64,000 bases of DNA. It comes from Perca fluviatilis (Eukaryota > Chordata > Actinopteri > Perciformes > Percidae). Of this stretch, positions 11,630-23,813 are shown piece by piece; within the stretch, counting starts at the first letter, position 1, and every line of letters starts with the position of its first letter. The stretch is from assembly GCF_010015445.1 (NCBI RefSeq), contig NC_053123.1, positions 5,670,148-5,734,147 on the forward strand, in the 5' to 3' direction. A program made the position numbers and the translations under genes. A model generated the notes under the pieces. The model ran no database searches. It saw nothing but the letters and a program-made list of their open reading frames with translations, and was not told the origin of the DNA.

Positions 11630-12579
11630 GATGAAGCATTTCAAGTTCAAACATGCTGTAGGTTGAAACAGGAAAACTGACAGGAGCTGTAAAATGTTCT
11701 GATTTATACAGTTTGAGTTGCGCTATGCTCAAGAAACTTGCCACGAGAAGATCAGGATCACTTTACCAAGAAAGGCCAGGGTGGGTGGCGAGGAGGGCAA
11801 GGCCCCCAGTAAAATTAATGAGGGAGAAATTCATACGAGGCCACATAGTTTAACCCAAGACTGACCTCAATTCCTAAGGCCTCACAGCAGATGAACAGCA
11901 CTAATCAAGAGCTAAGATTACTCATGGTTAAGAAAGATACCAATTCCGAACAGATTAGACTGTGGCGAAACCCAATATGAATAGATTCTTTTATTTTAGC
12001 AGCTGACAGAAAATGAGGGCTTGAATGACTAAGCCTCTCTGTAGCTGAGATTAGGCCTCCCATCTCCTCATCCTTGTCATAGCTATGAATGACTTTGCTA
12101 CCAAATTAAGGGGTTTGGTGTAATTCATCTTGTTCAGCAGGATAGGTGGGGAATAAATGTTCAGTTGGCGAAAAGTTGAAGGAAGGGAGCATGTGTTCCC
12201 GAGAGCAGGCACCATGTGGTTTGTGGTAACTCTGAGGAGAGAGATTATCTGTTTGTGCCAGCTCCACATTTCTCAATGTAAAGTTTGGGTTTCGGGTTAC
12301 CAGACAAGGTGAGAAGGGGGTTTGTAATTCAATTCCTGTGGACACGCTGCACTTTTTTCAAGTAACCTAAACCAATCACTTTTAATCCTTAAACAGGCTT
12401 GGCTTGCACCACTTTAGTCAATCAAGTTTATTGCCGTGAAGGTTCATGACGAGGCTAATGAAAAGAGGAATAATGTGGTTTGCAGTAAATGGCTTGGTTC
12501 ACACACTGTTTGAAGAATTCATTACATTACAAAGTATAAGAAAACATATTAAAAAAGAACACCATATTACAAAGCTCTC
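11626..12579. other. Unrecognised non-coding sequence
   Basis: No gene or repeat family is recognised. Two overlapping minus-strand frames (12051-12345) have no domain signal. Confidence 0.4.
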
Positions 12580-12994
12580 AGGTCCCATATTATGCTCATT
12601 TTCAGGTTCATACTTTTATTTTGGGTTTTTACTGGAGCATGTTTACATGCTTTAATCTTAAAAAAGAAACCACAATGTTTCTATTACTGTCAGTCTGAAT
12701 ATAGCTGTCTGAAACGTCATTGCAGCCGGGGAAATGACTGTACACTGAACACTGTAGCGGCACTTTCTACAATATGGGACCATTAATGAATACGCACATC
12801 ATTTTGAATATGGATCAGAGATTTAGCCTGCGATCCGGACTAATCCATGAGCTATAGGGACTTTTAAAATGCACATCTGGGTCGCTACAATTTGTCCAAA
12901 GCATACACAGCTCAGCTTTGAACACTGGCATCTACCAGCAGTAACCTTCTACAAGATTCAAGACTTCAGAAAAGACATTTTTATAATATGCCAG
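12580..12994 (+). mobile_element. TTAA MITE family B, degraded copy 1
   Basis: The left part reads GGTCCCATATTATGCTCATT, then TTCAGGTTCATA, matching the intact copy at 28133. The right part ends with ATAATATGCCAG, corresponding to the right terminus ATAATATGGGCAC of that copy. The TTAA ends are no longer visible and the interior is shorter, so the copy is old or deleted. Confidence 0.65.
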
Positions 12995-13732
12995 TTCAAA
13001 TGGGTTTTACATGAAATATATAAGCGCTAATGCCCAAAACCACAATCCATTTCCCAAGTAAAAGCTTGCACTAGGGTATGGGTTATGTAATGAGAGTACT
13101 TAATTTCTGATTTATTCATCTCTGTAAGATTTTTTCTATTCTGTACACTGTTGCAGGAAGAATAAAGCAATGAGAATTTTGCTAGCTGGCTAGAAAATAT
13201 GCTTACTGTGTCTTGCAGCTGAAATAAAAAACTTTAAATTGTAGTCTTGTTGAATGATAATGGTGCCAAGCCATGGCTGAATGGTAAAACATGGCACTGC
13301 TCTTGTATCATTCTTCTATTTTGATGAGTGGCACCAAAAAACATTACTGACAGCCAGTGGTATAAGTTTTGAATCTTTAAATTCAACCTCTGAGACACTG
13401 TGGGTTAGCACATGAATTAAGATGGGTCAGGAGGAGTGTTGATTCACTTTCTGAGGGGGGTAGAGTGGGGTGGTGGGGAAGCAGAACTTCTTGAATCAGA
13501 AGTACTCAAGAGAAAGAATGCTATATTGTAATATAGGCCTCCCCATTTCCCCCCCCCAAATCTAATTAATATTTAATCTACACCTGTACCATACTCATCA
13601 CTAAAACGATTACTCTGCCAATTCCATGGCAACATTGTAACTTCAAACTTGAAACATTTTCAGTCATTATAAATATATCACTAACCACAGTGGAACACAC
13701 AATAGCTCAACATATTTACGTATATAAAGTAG
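12995..13732. other. Unrecognised non-coding sequence
   Basis: The stretch contains short G-rich and C-rich runs (13447-13475 and 13550-13557) but no recognisable gene or element. Confidence 0.4.
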
Positions 13733-13900
13733 TGCTGTCAAACGATTCAAATATTTAATCGCATTAATGTCATAGTTAACTCACGATTAATCGCACATTT
13801 TTATCTATTTCAAATGTCCCTTGACTTCTTTTTGTCCCATTATATTTTCTCATTTTAATGCTCTTATCAACATGGAAAAGTGGATTGGCTTGCTTTGTGC
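13733..13900 (+). mobile_element. hAT-like MITE end
   Basis: The sequence begins TAGTGCTGTCAAACGATT and continues with repeated AATCGCA/GATTAATCG motifs. That is the terminal region of a hAT-type MITE known to me from fish. The opposite end is not found nearby, so boundaries are approximate. The repeat-like sequence at about 290-480 may be from another part of the same family. Confidence 0.5.
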
Positions 13901-14397
13901 AAATTATTTTTTTATGGAAATGGAATGAAAATTGATTTATTTGAAACAGGGACAATGCACAAATAAACATTAAACTTGTTAAACAAGAGAATATGTCTTG
14001 GGCCAGGTTATAGCATCAATTGCTAATTTCCATCTGTAGTCCCTGGGCAGGTAAACAACAAGGTAAAACAACATTGGCATATACATACATAGTGTTCAAT
14101 TTCACACTAACATTCACACTTGGAGCTAATAATCTGTCACACAATGTAACACTGTTACCTCCATTTTCCATTGCAGATAGTACTGCCTCATGCCTGAGGC
14201 GAGCGTGGTTGGTCGTCATAGCGACTGCCATGGGCGTAGTTTGGTAGCGTTGCATTTCCCCATAGACAGTTTTCCCCCCGACTCATTTCCTGGTTGTCCT
14301 TCTCCATAAACTCAAGGAGAGGGGTAACTTTTCCTGCTCCAGGTTTCCCACCGTGGTCAGAAAGAACAGGGGAGACTCTTTGGTTCTCTCACTCTTA
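13901..14397. other. Unrecognised non-coding sequence
   Basis: Complementary short frames on the two strands (14016-14255) show no domain and are probably chance. Confidence 0.4.
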
Positions 14398-14900
14398 TTT
14401 AGGGTTGGGTATCAGTTGGATACCGGTGCTAAAACGATACTTTTAAAACGGTGCCGGAACCGGTACTTAAAAAAAATAGGGCAAATGGGAATAGGGTATT
14501 TTACAATAACTTTGAATGCACCACAAGGCTTGCTAGTTTCAAGTGAACGCACCGTCTGTGTAGTTTTTCCGACAACGGCAGCTGCAGACTGCTTAACGTC
14601 CCGCTGTTGGAATCCTCTACAATGAAATACAGTCACACTTTACACCGTTTAGCTGTCAGCATTTTAACCGTGTTTAATCCAGCTGCTAGTTAACGGTAGG
14701 CTAACGTTACCTGCTGTCAGGTGAAGTGTTAACTAGCGTCACGTGCAGCGATGCTCCTGTTGCCTCCAACGTCTGTTTCAGAGCATTAGAGAGCAGCGCA
14801 AAAGGCGTTTAATTGAAGCCGAAATCTGTGTTGCAATTCGGTCCGGTAGATACCGGCCAGTGAGTCGCTCACATGGCTCTATATTAAAAATAACCTACAT
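14398..14900 (+). mobile_element. hAT-like MITE (GGTACCGG-type), degraded
   Basis: The left end reads TTAGGGTTGGGTATC, followed by ACCGGTGC and AAAACGGTGCCGG. Near the right side, GGTAGATACCGGCC repeats the theme inverted. The interior is non-coding. This layout matches a dispersed fish hAT-type repeat I know from memory. The right boundary is uncertain and no target duplication is visible. Confidence 0.45.
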
Positions 14901-16799
14901 GTAAAGTTTGCGGACGTAGTAAATAAATCTGTTCATATCAAGATATTTTTTTTAACATATCTATCTATCTGTATCTTTATTGTTACAACCTGATTGAGCT
15001 AGCAAGGCAGTTTGTGTTTATACTATGTGTTTATTCAGTTTGGGAAATCCCATGATCTCTATTAAAAAGAGATCTCTACGTTAGCTCAAGCGCCTCAGTC
15101 CTGAAAATAATGACGTTTAAGCGCCCTCACGTGTTATATTGCTTATTACTAGGACACTGATGGGCAAATTCACAAAAAATGGATTGTTACAAATGTCTGC
15201 ATATTACCTGATTTAAATACGCGCAAGCAGCACAGGAGCACCAAGGCGCTTTGCGTGGCAGCGCCAAGCCTTTTGCAGGTGCATTGACTATTACACTGTT
15301 TCTTATTGTCTTAATTGTGCAGGTTTAGCGGCCACCAAAGTCGCGCAATCCATTCGTTAACTGGCTTGCCAGCGTTTGAAAACGCCTCAGTTGCGCTGCA
15401 TGTTTTCAGTTACAGTATGCTGCCAGCTGACCTCCAGCAAACGACACAGTCATGGCTGGCTGACATGTTTCTGACCTCACAGTGGGAGAGGATGTAGATG
15501 AGCAAAAGGAAGAAGAGGGAACAGAGCCACCGCCCACTCTCAGGCTTCCACTGTGTCAAATGTCCATCAGAACAACTCTGTCTGTGTTTAGTTTTCTGGG
15601 TTAAAGGTCAAGCTGAGTTCTAAGTATTTTCTGTTCCTCTAAGAAACAAAGTCAGCATGTAATAGGCAGATGCATGTCCCAGGATGATTTAAAAAAAGAA
15701 AGCCTTAAAAAAAAAAGACTACACAACAAAATGTATTTGCTTGAAGGCCATGCGATAGCATTTATATTTTATTCATCGGATGCAATGCAGCAATACCGCA
15801 AACAAAGATTTACAGCAAATGTCAGTCCAGTTATCTGAACCATGTATTTGAAAACTAAAAAGTAAACACTCAATAGTCAATATCTTAAACTGCTGCTGAG
15901 TAAATTGTCATCATGAATCATTGAAAAGATGGCCAAAACTATGACAATACGGTTGTAAAAATGTGTTTATTGAGCAATCACTCAATCTCTCAAAAAAAGG
16001 GTGTTTAGATCCGTTTTTGGTTGTACATTTTTTGCAAAATAACAGTCTTGGGCTGAAGAAAAAGGGTGTGCAATGCCAGAATAGTAGTCAACTAGGTGTC
16101 AAAGTGTTATCAATTTAAAACCTTTAATTGTATGCTGTGGATGTTGCAGCAAAAAAAACCGTTCACTTTGAGTTGCACTCCGGGTGAATAGACCTTGAGA
16201 ACCTTTCTGCGAACTTGACTGAGTGATGTCTACTGTTGTGAATAAAACATTCGCTGCTTGGTGGTTTTCCCTCCAAAATACACTTGACTCATCTCCAGGA
16301 GATGGTGGGATACTATTCCCCGCGGACCTTTAATGGAAATTGATCTTGGCACATGTTTGAAAGACTTGCTAAAGAGGTACGTCATTTACACACATACTCA
16401 CTTTCTGTCTGTGAGAACATGCTCTCTGCTGTCCATGCGAGCACCGCTATAGGCCTGGGAACAAATGAGGCGTCTGGCCGAACTGTGGTTGCTCCTAAGC
16501 AACAGTCTGAAAGTAAACTGAAACACACGGGTACTTAGTTACCAACTAAGCATGTGAACAATTTATTTCAATTGAAACTTCATTTATGAGAGAATGTTTG
16601 CCCTGTCCTTCCTCAAACTCCTATTGATATGAACATTCACACAAAAGGCCAACAACTGCCTACAGCTGGCAAAGAAATCAGGCAGTGGGAGTGTTAATTA
16701 CCACAATAACATTAGTTTCTGAGTGAACCATGTAACCAGCAGAGACCATAATACTTGAGACTATTTCAATTCCAAGTCCAAGTTAAAATCATTAACATA
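14901..16799. other. Unrecognised non-coding sequence
   Basis: No gene or intact element is recognised across about 1.9 kb. A GCGC-containing patch at 15220-15380 resembles MITE interior sequence, but no ends could be defined. Confidence 0.4.
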
Positions 16800-16870
16800 G
16801 TAAAGGAATAGTTGGACATTTTGGCAAATAGGCTTATGGGCTTTCTTCCAAGAGTTAGATGAGAAGACTT
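16800..16870 (+). repeat. Short dispersed-repeat fragment
   Basis: The segment reads AAAGGAATAGTTGGACATTT and then continues TTGGCAAATAGGCTTATGGG, followed by an AGAGTTAGATGAGAAGA segment. This is a widespread fish repeat that I recognise from memory. Only about 70 bp is present. Confidence 0.4.
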
Positions 16871-17872
16871 CTATGATATATGACATCTGCAGGAGCTTTT
16901 TTACTACCAATCAAGGCAATGCAAAGAACCACTGTAACAGGTGTAACCTATTGAGTTGTTTTCAGTGCTGGGGAGTAAATGGAAAAAAAGGTGTGAAAGG
17001 TGGAAAAAATGTGATTCTTGAAAATCCCCCCTTTAATGTTGCCTCAGTGGGAGAGAACATTACTCATTCTCTCTTCCCACCCAAGTTTTCCAAGCTGATT
17101 TGGACCAATACTGTTTTTTGGGAAAGAAAGAATTTGATCTCAATGGGAGTTCCTCTGTTTTGCCAAAGGCTTAATGGTTTCACAGTTTAAGATTAGGCCT
17201 ATTTGGGGTGTCAACTTTGACAAATTACTCTCAGGATTTTTCCAATGTCAAATATCACCCCACTGCATGTCCAGAATCCCCAGACTGGGCATGCCCCTCA
17301 CTTTGTTCCCCACCCTGTCACTGTATCACGCTAAATAATTGGGCACTTATTCAAAGAAATAAATGGATTAAGTGTAGGGGGAGAGGTAATATATACTGTT
17401 GCTGGATCTTAGTATTACCACTTCAGCTCAGAGGGGAAGCAGCAGCTTCACAGAATCCAGCCAAAAAGTTCAAAGTTGAAACACACACAGTTCTCCTCTT
17501 CCCTGCAGGAACTGCTCTCGTCCAGCTGCGCTGCTGTGTTTGAGAGCTGTGTGTGCGCTGCAAGTGCATCCAACAGTGTTACAGACAAAAGAGCACTCCC
17601 TTCAAACTTCTCTTGGGAAACGGCGGATGACTTGGCTAGGTGCGTAACCCATCACACACCCTGCTGACAGGCCAGTCAGATCCAGCTACACGGCTGCACA
17701 TCAGACAGATGCTCTGTGTGTGTCTGTGAAGTGACCTCGTTGCTTCTGCTTATCCACAGAGTACAACTTTATGATTCATTTCCAGGACAAGTTTTTTTTT
17801 TTTACTTCAAGTCCATTGTGGTTAGCTCTGATGTGAACAAATATGCTTTTGTCTGACTTCAAGCACTGTAAA
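16871..17872. other. Unrecognised non-coding sequence
   Basis: Open frames of 105 and 111 codons (16873-17190, 17208-17543) lack recognisable domains and are followed by AT-rich sequence. No exon call is justified. Confidence 0.4.
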
Positions 17873-18300
17873 ACCATAGACTGTAAAAAAGAATGGATGT
17901 AGCATCAGTGACGTCACCCATTGGTTTGTGGACTGCCATTTTGAAGCTAGGAGTTTGCATTTTGGTCATCGCCATCTTGGTAGTTTGGAGCCAAAAGTGA
18001 CCATATTTGGACAAAAAGGCAGAGCTGGGGGAGGATGACGCAGCTAAGCCAGTGTTGTGTATGGTTTCAATGGGGCTGCGCTAAGCTAAACGCTAAAGAG
18101 CTTGATTTTCAGCCCTTCTGACACGAGTCATCCAGCAGAGTTTTGCCAGCGTGTAAACGCAGACATCCGAGTACTGGTGCCTTTCATCAACATGTACGGC
18201 AGTACACAGAGCTGGTTAAAAATCGGCAGACTTTTTCTTAAGTTACCAGCTAACGCTAGAGCTAGCTAGGTAGCTCGGTTGGCAGAACGCTGAACAAGAC
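17873..18300 (+). repeat. Dispersed MITE-like fragment
   Basis: The segment starts ACCATAGACTGTAAAAAAGA, continues with GTGACGTCACCCATTGG, and contains a GCCATTTTGAAGC motif. I recognise this as part of a common fish MITE. No terminal inverted repeat pair was found. Confidence 0.4.
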
Positions 18301-18874
18301 ATGTTTAGGCAACCAAAATGTTCTGGCAAGATGTGTGTCTGCCAATTATTTTCTCAATTAATTGATTAAGCATTTGGTCTTTAAAATGACAGCAAATGAA
18401 AAATGCCTATCACATTTTCCCAGAGCCCATGGTGATGTCTTCACCATCAGTCCAAAGCTCAAACGATATTCAATTTACTAACCTAGACGTCAAAGAAAGA
18501 TAAGCAAGAAAATTACTCAAGGGATTAATCAATTTATTAAAATAGTTGCAGATTCCTTTTCAGATGATTGACCAATCAAATCGTATCAGTTTTCTAATGC
18601 ATTCAATTATTTAAATTGAGTTGCACTTAAGTTGCATACACAGTGACTTGAGACTTGACTTGAGACTGGGCCTCAAAAGACTCGGAGTCGAGATGCAGGA
18701 CTCGTGCACGGTCTTTATTTTTAGGAAACGTCTGATGTACGTAACGTTCATCAGAAGCTTTGGCTTTAAAAACTTCATACAACAAGGCTCAAACATAAGT
18801 AGCGCTGAATGCAGCATGCTTGACTTGGACTCTAGCTCAGAGACTTGTGAGCATCTCTGAATCTGGGCACTGGT
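18301..18874. repeat. Dispersed-repeat patchwork
   Basis: Bases about 18345-18580 resemble a fish repeat that starts TTAATTGATTAAGC and ends near AATCAATTTATTAAAATAG. Bases 18643-18710 and 18818-18845 contain ACTTGAGACTTGACTT-type tandem motifs separated by about 110 bp of other sequence. Coding potential is absent. Confidence 0.4.
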
Positions 18875-19045
18875 TAGTCTCGCATTGCCAGACCGATCTC
18901 CACAGGGCTGCGGAGGAAGGTCTGGCTAGTCCACACAACATTCCTGAACAAGATAATAGACGATCAGGTTTTTTTTTTTTGCATTTCTTTAAACCAATCA
19001 CAATCGTCTTGGGCGGTGCTAAGCTCTGGACGCAGCGAGCGTGGC
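18875..19045 (-). mobile_element. MITE family T, truncated copy
   Basis: The end TAGTCTCGCATTGCCAGACC and following sequence match, in reverse orientation, the right part of the complete element at 34342-34747, including a shared stretch around CTTTAAACCAATCACAAT. The copy stops near 19045, where the transposase remnant begins, so it probably inserted into or joined that remnant. Confidence 0.65.
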
Positions 19046-20584
19046 TCTTCAAAATGTGAGTACGGTGGGAGGTATTGCAGGAGAAATGGTGGGTGGTCAG
19101 CAAACCTGTTGTGGACTGGGACTGCACGATGTCCCATACTACAGCGTACCGGTTTCTTTAATGGTCTGCATCGTTCATACGCTCTGGTGGTATGAGAATG
19201 TTGTGGAGTCCGTGCAGAAATGTGAGAATATGGGCTGTGTTGTATGGTCCAACGTTGGCATGATGGTGGAGGACACCATGCATATTGGAAATGGCAGCGC
19301 ACTTTTTGATGTTCCCACCACTTTGGCCAGGAACCCCTATAATGGCTCTGTGGCCAATGACGTTTCTCCCCCTTCTTCTGGTGCTAGGTTGAACCCAGCC
19401 TCATCTATAAAGATGAACTCATGTGGGATTGCATGAGCGACTAAAAAGAATGATTGGCCCGCACTCTAATACTCGCATACGTTTATTACCCTGCTGGGTA
19501 TTCCTCAGGCAAATGGCATTCAACAGTGGCTCAAGCTTAAACATAGGGCACAGACATGGTCAGCTGATCATGCATCTGCTGAGCTCATTTAAACTAATTA
19601 ATAATGGTGATGGCCTCCCTGAAAACAAAGAACAAAAATCAGTCAATATGGTGTTATCCAGTACACTGGGAAACAATGTTGCGTTTAGTTTACTGCAGTC
19701 AATATTGTACTTCCATCCACATATGCTCGTCTGAGCTCTTTGTTTTTTTGAGAGTTTCTCTCAAACGGCACCTTTATAAAGTTGTGTCATTCTGATTTTG
19801 GTTTTGCTTGAGAATGCGAGCCAATGTGGACAGACGTTGAATATGGTGTTGTCTTGGATGATGTGGCTTTGAATTTCTCGTAATCGGATTTCATTATTTT
19901 TCCAAGGCAGCTTCCTGTACCCCGGTGAACATTTGGCCCCTTCCTCCACCATGGTTTCGTCTCTCAGTCCTTTTAGAAAAAAATAAATATTTATATAGGG
20001 CTTGGACAATGCAGCCTAAAGCTATTTCCCCCCCCCAGTAGAGTAAATTGTACAGGAAACATGTACAGTTAGTGTTTGACATCAGAAATTCATGAAATAA
20101 ACCGGTGTCACCCAACTGATAGGCTTATGGCGTGTTCATGCCACCAAGGAATAACGGGGATCGCCCCCGATTACGTTGTTTTTCCGATTGCCAGCGTTCA
20201 CATGGTCGGGATGCGTGTTCTGGGAAACTAGGTTATTAAAATCTAGCCCGAGTTTCCCACCTCTGATTCCCACAGGGAGTGACGTTAATGGTGACGTTTT
20301 CACTGGGAAAAATGTTTTTCCGATGTCCATGAACGCACGGTATGACATGGGGTGAAAGACATTTTGGTTACATACCTGTACTCCAGTCTAAATGTCTGGA
20401 TGACACAGGCGACAGTAAAACGGCTCAAGTTGGGCTGTACTCTCTGTCCAGCGACTCGCATTGTCAGCCCATGGTTGATGACATGATCAACTAAGGTTGC
20501 TCTGATTTCATTTGAAAGTTGTTGTCTTCTTTGGCCATGAACTCCTCTACCAGCTCTACCCCTACCTCTGTCTTCCTCCCCCAC
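19040..20584 (-). pseudogene. IS630/Tc1-like transposase pseudogene, interrupted
   Basis: Pieces occur in order on the minus strand. (1) 20584-20374 encodes an Arg-Gly-rich start, then SNEIRATLVDHVINHGLTMR, a helix-turn-helix-like segment. (2) 19977-19750 encodes TERRNHGGGRGQMFTG and NNEIRLREIQSHIIQD. (3) 19430-19165 contains HEFIFIDEAGF (first catalytic Asp) and, after a frame change, GPYNTAHILTFLHGLHNILI. (4) 19160-19045 has VVWD (second Asp), then FADHPP and YLPPYS in another frame. The third acidic residue and the C-terminus are missing. Motif order fits DDE transposases of the IS630/Tc1 superfamily, which cut and paste DNA at TA. Piece 1 ends at CAG-GTATGT and piece 2 follows a pyrimidine-rich stretch ending AAAAG, so a spliced intron is possible. 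A MITE sits inside that gap. About 300 bp of extra sequence separates pieces 2 and 3. Confidence 0.75.
20127..20344. mobile_element. Small MITE inside the transposase gap
   Basis: The left end GGCGTGTTCATG and the right end, in reverse CCGTGCGTTCATG, form a short imperfect inverted repeat. Fragments of GGGAAA and TTTCCC type pair further in. The element is about 218 bp and lies between the first two transposase pieces. Confidence 0.5.
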
Positions 20585-20922
20585 TCATTCTCACCGTCCC
20601 TCTTCCTCTCTGCAACGTCTTCCATTGTTTTTGTAAAAAAACGAAATGAAAAAAAAAAAGGTGATCACCTGTGGTCTTTTCATAGTGCTTACTTCCTGAT
20701 TGAAGTGGTAACAATTAACCATAGAGGTGTTTGGCAAGGTGGCACATATATTGGCCAATTAGCTCATACAGTGTCATTTTGAATGGCGTTTTAAAATGGC
20801 AAACATGTTTGCCATTTGCCAACATTGTGAACATGATTGTTGTGTCTAATGTTCGATGCGATCGGAGTTTAAAGTTAACTCAAAGAAAGCAACCCCATTC
20901 ACACATCCATTGTTGTAAATGG
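20585..20922. other. Flank of the transposase pseudogene
   Basis: CT-rich then AT-rich sequence lies upstream of the transposase start. A segment at 20765-20815 repeats AAATGGCAAACATGTTTGCC-like palindromic sequence. It may be the 5-prime region of the element, but no terminal inverted repeat could be matched to the far side. Confidence 0.35.
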
Positions 20923-21153
20923 CCTGTATTTATATAGCGCTTTTCTAGTCTTAACAACTGAACTTATTTTACAGAGTACAGGAACCATTCACCAGTCACA
21001 CACATTCCTACACTGTGTACAAGGTGCCATCTGCTCATCAGATAAACATGGGCAACTCTGGGTTCAGGTGTCTTGCCCGGTGGGACTGCAAGGCCAGGGA
21101 TCGAACCACCAGCCTTCCGATTGGCAGGCGACCGCTCTACCACCAAGCCACAG
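20923..21153 (-). mobile_element. tRNA-derived SINE with target-site duplication
   Basis: On the minus strand the head contains GGCTTGGTGGTAGAGCGG (A-box-like) and GGTGGTTCGATCCC (B-box-like), and the body ends at the plus-strand sequence TATTTATATAGCGC. Flanking direct repeats CCATTGTTGTAAATGG (20907-20922) and CCATTGTTGATACAAATGG (21154-21172) are an imperfect target duplication typical of LINE-driven insertion. A minus-strand open frame across it is not a gene. Confidence 0.85.
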
Positions 21154-21489
21154 CCATTGTTGATACAAATGGTGATTATAGCTGTCAAGTGCAAAGTGGG
21201 ATCATCAATACTTTCAGTAACATGACTGTTTTTGTTATGCAATCATTTGTTATGGTTAGTAAAAGTGCATAGCTGAGTTAGTCCTACTGTATAATGAGGA
21301 TATTGTTTGGTTTTTGGGCATTGTAATGCTTTGCTCATTTGTCAGGCAAACAAACGCTTCTCCAACAAAAACACTCAACGCCTCACTGTTGTGTTCCTTT
21401 CCTTTGTTTACGAGCAAGTGAACACACATTCAATCCACAATCACTCGTTGGAGTTGTTTCGTGTAGGGCCAAAAATGTCTCTTTTACAG

Positions 21490-21490
<1 letters not shown>
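21154..21490. other. Unrecognised non-coding sequence
   Basis: No element or gene is recognised apart from the SINE target duplication at the left edge. Confidence 0.4.
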
Positions 21491-21565
<75 letters not shown>

Positions 21566-21572
21566 TGTGTGT
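21491..21572. repeat. (GT)n microsatellite, slightly interrupted
   Basis: About 82 bp of TG dinucleotides with a TT interruption near 21530 and a TATG interruption near 21559. Confidence 0.97.
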
Positions 21573-22199
21573 CAGAGTGGCTGCGTGGGTGGCTGTGGGC
21601 ACATGATTCACAGGCATGTCCCTTTTTTTTTCTCCATTTTAATTTCCATTGTACAAGTGAGGCCTGCTGGGTCACTGGTTTCACTGGTCTGCACTTGACG
21701 AAGGAGCTGACTCAGCACAGCAGCACTGAGGGAAAACTCCCACAGATGAAAGAAAGATAACTATTTCACTGGGTTAAATGGGTTTCAGTTTTGCGGGTTG
21801 ATAAATTCCCCCTACACCAAGTATGCCTCTCCTATAAAGTGCCAAACCACTGCAGCCACAGAAGATATTCCAATCAAAACTACACCAAGCTTCTCCCACT
21901 AACCACACTCTAACACAGTGCCAAAGTGAGATATGTATACTTTTGCATTACCAAGCTCAATTTACAAAAATGATGTTGAGATTTATTCACTTTTCTCACT
22001 GTAAATTACTTTTGTCTTTTAAACAAAAGCAGGTGTTTCCAGAGTAGAAGAGGCCAGTAATCTTTTCTGCGTATCGTTTCAGACACTAGAAAAAAGTAGG
22101 AATGCGGCACCTCCGCGATATAGGAACAGAGTATCATTAACCTTCTGTACGTATTGTGGAGTCTTTGCAAATGCTGCTCCAGTCTTCATAGAGTGTAGT
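21573..22199. other. Unrecognised non-coding sequence
   Basis: No recognisable gene or repeat family lies between the GT tract and repeat R. Confidence 0.4.
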
Positions 22200-23408
22200 G
22201 TGTGAACCATATGTTCAAAAAGCTACGAAAAGTAAAGCACTGTAATTCGTAAGCATTCCACTTTTTTTTCTAATGCTGAATGCACCACGTTGACTGCTGC
22301 TGTATAAGAACGAGGCCGGCTGCGTAGGGAGTAGGTCGGGGTGGGTGGGTGTTAAAAACAGGACTTTCAAGCCAGGGAGCTGAGTTCACTTCCTGGGGAA
22401 ATGTGTGTTTCTCGCGAGTGTTTTAATCCAAACCACAGTCTTTTTCCTAAACTTAACTAGTCGTTTCGGTGCCTAAACTAAGCTTACCTCGCCGCATAAC
22501 TGTCACTTTTATTCGCCTACACTTTACAATAATGTCCGCCCGAAACGACAAGCAGCTCGCGGTGCTCTTTACCCGGCTCAAAGTCACCTATTCTCGGGTA
22601 ACTGAACCACCAACTACTGCTGATACGACGGAGCACCATGTGACGCACCGAAGCCGGCCTTGCAGAGCTCTGTAGCGGCTAAACCCATCTACTAACTGCT
22701 GCTGATATGACCGAGCTGTGACGGAGGTCTGTAGCCGGCGTCGCAAAGCTCTTTAGCGGTTTAAAGGTCCCATGGCATGAAAATTTCAATTTATGAGGTT
22801 TTTTAACATTAATATGCGTTCCCCCAGCCTGCCTATGGTCCCCCAGTGGCTAGAAATGGTGATAGGTGTAAACCGAGCCCTGGGTATCCTGCTCTGCCTT
22901 TGAGAAAATGAAAGCTCAGATGGGCCGATCTGGAATCTTCTCCTTATGAGGTCATAAGGAGCAAGGTTACCTCCCCTTTCTCTGCTTTGCCCGCCCAGAG
23001 AATTTGGCCTGTCCATGAGAAAGAGAGAGACGACATGGCTTGAAAACAAGGAAAGTGGCAGTTGGTCAAGGCCACGCCCCCACCCTCCACCTTGACCCCC
23101 CTATCTCCTCCTCAATAGCATTTAAAGCTACAGACACAGAAATGGCACATACCAACTGTACGTACAGACCGCCGCCGACTTGAGCTTCTAAAGATACCGG
23201 AAGTCATTCATTTTCAATGGAAGTTTTGAGCGACCAGAGTGTCAATCAGAAAGTTGAACTTTGGTCAACTTTATGGTAATGAGCTATGAGGCGGTTCAGC
23301 GGCAAACGCCAGCAACCAATCGGAATATAGACGTCCTTCGCGCTGGCTGATCCCAGAGAAACATACGATGTAAACTTTTGTTCCTACCAAAACATTAGTT
23401 CCGTGAAA

Positions 23409-23489
23409 ATGGAGGAAAAGCTCATAATCGCCGTTGCTGGGTTCCCTATCATTTATGATATGACGTTGTTTGCGTATAGGGACCAGTAA
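23409..23489 (+). pseudogene. MADF-like N-terminal peptide, possible first exon
   Basis: An ATG at 23409 opens 26 codons before a TAA. The peptide starts MEEKLIIAVAGFPIIYD and ends FAYRDQ. The pattern of an acidic start, a LI-AV helix and then YD and a Y-D pair is what begins MADF/Myb-like DNA-binding domains encoded by PIF/Harbinger elements. A GTAAAC donor-like string overlaps the stop (23486), so it could be a truncated first exon. Only about a quarter of a MADF domain is present and no continuation was found downstream, where LINE sequence and GATA repeats follow. Confidence 0.5.
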
Positions 23490-23736
23490 ACGTTACCTGC
23501 CGTCACATGGTCTCTAAACAGTCCGCTCACGGTGGAGTCCTGCACGGATCAACAGCTGGCAGCTGCTCGCTCTGAATGCATTCTGCTGCGGTTCAGCAGC
23601 TAACGAGCCAGCTAACTGCTAACAGACACCGCTGCGACCAACAAACAATACAAATTCTGTCCTTATATATGTAATTTATAAAAGGTTTGTAGTGTTAGTG
23701 TATTGGCCGTGCAGCGGCTGCTTGTGCTTTGTCTTC

Positions 23737-23737
<1 letters not shown>

Positions 23738-23812
<75 letters not shown>

Positions 23813-23813
23813 C
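23738..23813. repeat. (GATA)n microsatellite
   Basis: About 76 bp of AGAT tetranucleotides. It directly adjoins a LINE-type 3-prime tail on its right, suggesting it grew from the tail repeats of that insertion. Confidence 0.97.

Noticed and set aside
16873..17543. Two consecutive open frames as possible host exons
   Set aside because: No recognisable domain and no convincing splice sites at their edges.
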